Shown here piece after piece: positions 1 to 6,905 of a stretch of DNA of 6,905 nt; the stretch's first letter is position 1; each line of letters begins with the position of its first letter. This DNA comes from Deltaproteobacteria bacterium. GTDB lineage: Bacteria > Desulfobacterota > DAOWOC01. The notes under the pieces were generated by a model. It worked only from the letters and a program-made list of their open reading frames with translations. It had not been told where the DNA came from and did no database searches. Location of the stretch: positions 1 to 6,905 of the forward strand of contig DAOWOC010000051.1 in the NCBI GenBank assembly GCA_030642225.1. Direction: 5' to 3'. Position numbers and translations under genes: made by a program.

Positions 1-720
1 GATTTTGCAAAACAACTTCCACACCCTCAATATATTATAGCGCCGAGCATTGATCCCCTTAGCAATAAAAATTGTGAGCTTTCAAGCGATGAAATTGATA
101 AAACCCTAAAAAAATATAATATACCGCGCGATGTCCCTATCCTTACACAAATTTCACGCTTTGACCGTTTCAAGGATCCCCTTGGCGTAATTGAAGCATT
201 TAAATTATTAAACAAGGCAGTGGATGCCAGGCTTGTCCTTGCCGGAGGAGGTGCTACTGACGACCCTGAAGGCATGGCAGTACTGGAAGAAGTAAAAGAA
301 TCTGCAGCTGAAAATTCAAATATCCATATATTGCTTTTACCTTCAGATGCTCACAGGGAAATCAATGCTTTGCAGAGAGCCTCGGTAATTGTTATACAAA
401 AATCAATCAAGGAAGGTTTTGGTCTGACTGTAACCGAGGCCCTGTGGAAAAAAAAGCCGGTAATTGGAGGCAATGTCGGCGGCATCAGGCTTCAGGTTTA
501 TAACCATCATACAGGCTATCTTGTTGAGACCCATGAAGGAGCTGCTCTTAGAATTCGTGAGATGCTCCATAATCCGGCTAAAATAAAAAAATTGGGGCTT
601 ACAGGGAGACAATTTGTCAGGGAAAATTTTTTACTGACACGTCATCTACGGGAATATTTAACTCTTATGCTTGGACTTTTACAAGGTATGCAGGATCACT
701 TGTACACTAAAATAAACTAG
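1..720 (+). CDS. TreT-like trehalose synthase, GT4 glycosyltransferase (C-terminal part, 5' end outside window)
   Basis: The frame is open from the first base to the TAG at 718-720 and gives 239 residues, so the gene begins left of the window. In the visible part, APSIDPLS lies at residues 14-21 and SRFDRFKDP at 52-60, where the GT-B donor-phosphate Arg/Lys would sit. HREINALQRAS is at 118-128, and EGFGLTVTEALWKKKPVIG at 138-156 carries the EX7E pair E138/E146 of family 4, followed by VGGI. From memory these blocks match TreT of Thermococcales and Thermotoga, which joins NDP-glucose to glucose to make trehalose directly in the cytoplasm. TreT is about 400 residues long, so this is roughly its C-terminal half. 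The next gene, otsA, follows after 14 nt, which supports a trehalose role. A different retaining GT4 specificity (for example sucrose- or trehalose-phosphorylase-like) cannot be excluded without the N-terminus. The codon at 220 is GTG inside the frame and is not a start. Confidence 0.82.
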   Translation, partial: DFAKQLPHPQYIIAPSIDPLSNKNCELSSDEIDKTLKKYNIPRDVPILTQISRFDRFKDPLGVIEAFKLLNKAVDARLVLAGGGATDDPEGMAVLEEVKESAAENSNIHILLLPSDAHREINALQRASVIVIQKSIKEGFGLTVTEALWKKKPVIGGNVGGIRLQVYNHHTGYLVETHEGAALRIREMLHNPAKIKKLGLTGRQFVRENFLLTRHLREYLTLMLGLLQGMQDHLYTKIN

Positions 721-722
721 TT

Positions 723-729
723 AAAGGGA
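723..729 (+). promoter_or_regulatory. Ribosome binding site of otsA
   Basis: AAAGGGA lies 5 nt before the ATG at 735, in the 14-nt gap after the preceding glycosyltransferase stop. It supports this start and independent initiation within a shared transcript. Confidence 0.6.
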
Positions 730-734
730 AATAA

Positions 735-2171
735 ATGCCAGGATCAGACAATAAATTAATAATAGTCTCAAACAGACTTCCAGTTGTTACAGAAAAAAAT
801 CATGGACAATACTATCTTAAAACCAGCACCGGCGGTCTTGTGACAGCTATTGAACCGGCTTTAAACAAAAAAGGCGGGTGCTGGATAGGCTGGCCCGGGA
901 TATCAAAGGAAATGCTTAATGAAGATAAGTTCAATGAATTGCTCTTAAAAACCAAGCATAAAATATGTTATCAACTAAAACCAGTATTACTTACCGAAAA
1001 TGAAATAAATGATTTTTATTATGGTTTTTCAAATGAGATTATATGGCCACTTTTTCATGATTTGCAGGCAAGGTGTAACTTTGACCCCCATTATTGGAAG
1101 ACATATCAGAATGTAAATCGAAAATTTGCTGAAGTTATTATAAAAAATGCAAACATGGGCGACTATATCTGGGTCCATGACTATCACCTAATGCTTGTTG
1201 CATATGAAATGAGAAATTTGGGTTATAATGGAAAAATCGGCTTTTTTTTTCATACACCTTTTCCATCACAGGATATTTTTTTCAAGCTTCCATACAGGTT
1301 GCAGATCCTTGAGGCCTTATTATATTATGATCTTCTCGGCTTCCAGACAAGAAGAGACAGAAATAATTTCATACAATGTATTAAGATTTTATCAAGGGAT
1401 GTAAAAATCACAAAAAAAGGGAAGATCTATCAAGCCATAACAAAAAAGAAAAAAGTATCAATCGGAAGTTTTCCCATCTCAATAGATTACAAATATTTTA
1501 AAAAACAGAGCAGAAGCAAGGAAGTAGTGCAACAATGCGCACTGCTTAAAGATAATTTTACAGACCAGTGTCTTATACTTGGGATAGACCGGCTTGATTA
1601 TACCAAGGGCATTCCTTACAGACTTAAAGCCTTTGAAAACGCTCTTACAACCTATCCTGAGATGAGAGGAAAAATAACCTTTACTCAGATTGTAGTACCA
1701 AGCAGGGATAATATCCCTGAATATATAACGCTAAAAAAAGAAATTGATGGCCTGGTAGGAGAGATAAACGGACGTTTTACCAGATCAGGATGGATTCCGA
1801 TCCATTATTATTATAGAAATTTAACGCAAATAGAACTTATTGCTTATTACAAAATTTCCGATATTGCTCTTGTTACCCCATTAAAAGATGGTATGAACCT
1901 GATTGCCAAGGAGTATTGCGCATGTCACAACGATGTGGACGGGGTTCTTATATTGAGTGAATTCGCAGGCGCTGCAAGACAATTTTATAAAGGAGCGCTG
2001 TTAGTTAATCCTTATGATGAAGAGGGAATCGCACTTGCTATTTATCGAGCGTTTAAGATGTCAAAAGAAGAAAAAACATTACGCATGAAAAAATTGCTTT
2101 ATTCAATAAAAAAATACGATATTTTCTGGTGGGTTAATGATTTTTTAAAGGTTTGCAGTGCAATTTCTTGA
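735..2171 (+). CDS. otsA: Alpha,alpha-trehalose-6-phosphate synthase (UDP-forming), GT20
   Basis: This enzyme transfers glucose from UDP-glucose to glucose-6-phosphate to give trehalose-6-phosphate, a cytoplasmic step in making an osmoprotectant. At 478 residues it is close to E. coli OtsA (474). Family blocks appear in order: IIVSNRLPV (9-17), STGGLVTAIEPAL (31-43), WIGWPG (50-55), YYGFSNEIIWPLFH (95-108), WVHDYHLMLV (146-155), FFHTPFPSQDIF (171-182), GIDRLDYTKGIPYR (283-296), VVPSRDN (320-326) and VTPLKDGMNLIAKEY (380-394). Residues corresponding to the E. coli active site are all present: R14, Y95, W104, D149, R286, K291, D385 and E393. One oddity is PISID at 247-251, where the family usually has PIGI(D/E). 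The gene follows a TreT-like glycosyltransferase by 14 nt, probably in one transcript. No OtsB phosphatase is fused to it or encoded in the window, so if trehalose is made by this route the phosphatase lies elsewhere. Confidence 0.96.
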   Translation: MPGSDNKLIIVSNRLPVVTEKNHGQYYLKTSTGGLVTAIEPALNKKGGCWIGWPGISKEMLNEDKFNELLLKTKHKICYQLKPVLLTENEINDFYYGFSNEIIWPLFHDLQARCNFDPHYWKTYQNVNRKFAEVIIKNANMGDYIWVHDYHLMLVAYEMRNLGYNGKIGFFFHTPFPSQDIFFKLPYRLQILEALLYYDLLGFQTRRDRNNFIQCIKILSRDVKITKKGKIYQAITKKKKVSIGSFPISIDYKYFKKQSRSKEVVQQCALLKDNFTDQCLILGIDRLDYTKGIPYRLKAFENALTTYPEMRGKITFTQIVVPSRDNIPEYITLKKEIDGLVGEINGRFTRSGWIPIHYYYRNLTQIELIAYYKISDIALVTPLKDGMNLIAKEYCACHNDVDGVLILSEFAGAARQFYKGALLVNPYDEEGIALAIYRAFKMSKEEKTLRMKKLLYSIKKYDIFWWVNDFLKVCSAIS

Positions 2172-2182
2172 ATTTATTTATA

Positions 2183-2209
2183 ACAAATAACTAAATTTGA
2201 TTTATTTGT
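2183..2209 (+). repeat. 8-bp inverted repeat directly before the yggT Shine-Dalgarno
   Basis: ACAAATAA (2183-2190) and TTATTTGT (2202-2209) are perfect reverse complements around an 11-nt loop. The right arm ends one base before the GGAGG at 2210-2214. The arms contain only one G:C pair each, so an RNA hairpin would be weak. It could be an operator-like dyad or chance in A+T-rich DNA. It fills most of the 47-nt gap between otsA and yggT. No T-run follows, so it is not an intrinsic terminator. A TATAAC at 2179-2184 resembles a -10 box, but I see no well-spaced -35 partner. Confidence 0.35.
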
Positions 2210-2214
2210 GGAGG
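2210..2214 (+). promoter_or_regulatory. Ribosome binding site of the YggT-family gene
   Basis: GGAGG lies 4 nt before the ATG at 2219. It is the strongest Shine-Dalgarno in the window and fixes the start of the membrane protein, though its spacing is slightly short. Confidence 0.7.
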
Positions 2215-2218
2215 AATA

Positions 2219-3041
2219 ATGTTTTTTATAGAACTTTTTCAATCAATTATTGGTTTTTTAATGGTAATTCTCTTTATAAGATTATTTTTAAGGACATCCA
2301 TATATCAGGATCCGCTTCTGAATATCCTGTATCGCGTAACTGATCCGCTCATCAAACCCTTACTTGATTTTGTGCCATCCATAACCCGTGCGATCATATT
2401 ACTCATATCAGCATTGCTTATTATCAGGGGGATAATTACTACCCTCGTTACACATATTGGATTCATCCCGGGACAAATTGAGAGTGCACTGACATTTTCC
2501 TTACTTCTTTACAAAATTTACCTTGTTGTTTTTATTATGATGTATTTCTGTCAAACAGGTTATGGCAATATATTTCAAATAGCAACAAACATTATTGCGC
2601 CTGTCTCCAGGATAAGTGCGCGGCTTAAGCTGTCACATTCAAATAAAAAATGGTCTTCTCTTATTATTATAATCTCAGGTTATTGTCTTCTTACCTTCTT
2701 TCTTTTAAATTTGAAGATCATGGCAACAGAAAATATTGTATTTAATCAGGGGATGACATTCAAACTGTCAATACTTTTGACATTACTCGGCATTACATCT
2801 CTATTCGGTTTTTTTATGATTTTAATAATTATAAACGCATTAATGTCATGGATCAGCCCGGATCCATATAATCCAATTGTTCAAGCTGTTCATGCCTTAA
2901 GCGAACCGGTTTTAAGACCATTTCAAAAAATTATACCTAATCTCGGAGGCATAGATTTCTCTCCTCTGTTAGCCATATTTGTACTGCAAATCGGAAAAAG
3001 TTTTTTTGAACAGTTTATTTACAAGATATTAGGCAACGGGA

Positions 3042-3052
<11 letters not shown>
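2219..3052 (+). CDS. YggT-family integral membrane protein with two YggT repeats
   Basis: This is a 277-residue, very hydrophobic protein. The first YggT repeat covers about residues 3-79: a membrane helix at about 5-24, then DPLLNILYRVTDPLIKP at 31-47 and a helix at about 57-79. The second, more canonical repeat covers about 190-265: a helix ending in MSWISPDPYNPIVQAVHALS at 209-228, then EPVLRPFQKIIPNLGGIDFSP, which is the family signature, and a final helix. Between the repeats (about 80-180) lie two further hydrophobic segments (about 93-112 and 147-165) and a basic loop (RISARLKLSHSNKK, 131-144). E. coli YggT is about 188 residues, so this one is longer because of the middle part. The family is associated with cell-shape/division-related and osmotic/ion phenotypes, but no biochemical activity is established. 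Following otsA raises a possible osmotic-stress link, which is inference only. Its last 11 bases overlap the 3' end of thiL on the other strand. Confidence 0.88.
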
Positions 3053-6848
<3,796 letters not shown>

Positions 6849-6852
<4 letters not shown>

Positions 6853-6905
6853 TTATTAACAGGTTTTATTAAAGTCAGTTTAGGTAATTCATCAATACGC
6901 GAAAC
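6849..6905 (-). CDS. C-terminal 18 codons of an unidentified upstream gene (partial)
   Basis: Reading leftward from the right edge, a frame stays open for 18 codons and ends in TGA at 6851-6849, giving VSRIDELPKLTLIKPVNK. The TGA overlaps the ATG of the nucleosidase-like gene as ATGA, the same arrangement as at the next two junctions. That is the main reason to believe it is a real gene end. The tail is too short to recognise a family. No alternative such as a promoter or Shine-Dalgarno for the downstream gene stands out in these bases. Confidence 0.5.

Noticed and set aside
27..275. An 82-codon minus-strand frame near the left end
   Set aside because: It is antisense to the TreT-like coding region, whose family motifs cover the same bases. 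It has no supporting feature of its own.
2168..2197. Possible promoter for yggT (TTGAAT and TAAATT with 18-nt spacing)
   Set aside because: The -10 match is poor, and the stretch is so A+T-rich that such matches are expected by chance.
2990..3008. A-run/T-run (AAAAAG then T7) near the end of yggT as a terminator for the leftward operon
   Set aside because: There is no stable G+C stem next to it, only a weak ATTTG/CAAAT pairing upstream. It is explained as Gly-Lys-Ser-Phe-Phe codons of the YggT protein.

Overview
The window is an A+T-rich, gene-dense piece of a bacterial chromosome. NAD+-dependent DNA ligase LigA marks it as bacterial, and OtsA, ThiL and a YggT-family membrane protein are ordinary bacterial housekeeping or stress genes. 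The gene set and protein style would fit an A+T-rich Desulfobacterota/Deltaproteobacteria-type organism, but that is a low-confidence impression from reading the proteins, not a demonstrated placement. No mobile element, phage gene, CRISPR array, tRNA or rRNA is visible. Almost every base is coding, and the largest gap between genes is 47 nt.

Left half, + strand (1-3052). The window opens inside a family-4 glycosyltransferase that closely resembles TreT, the trehalose glycosyltransferring synthase. It is followed after 14 nt by a complete otsA (trehalose-6-phosphate synthase) with all its recognised catalytic residues. After a 47-nt gap comes a two-repeat YggT-family integral membrane protein. 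The first two genes are probably one trehalose (osmolyte/stress-protectant) transcription unit. The YggT gene may be read through from them or have its own promoter.

Right half, - strand (3042-6905). Four genes run leftward: the last 18 codons of an unidentified gene, a nucleoside phosphorylase/nucleosidase-superfamily protein, ligA and thiL. Each junction can be read as a four-base ATGA overlap in which the stop of one gene shares bases with the start of the next. This points to one translationally coupled operon. It also argues that ligA starts at 6097 rather than at the ATG three codons upstream (6106).

The two units converge, and yggT and thiL overlap tail-to-tail by 11 bp. I see no convincing intrinsic terminator between them, so the transcripts probably overlap. 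I do not see a clearly new system here. The points most worth checking are the pairing of two different trehalose-forming glycosyltransferases, the unknown substrate of the nucleosidase-like protein in the ligA-thiL operon, and the coupled overlaps.
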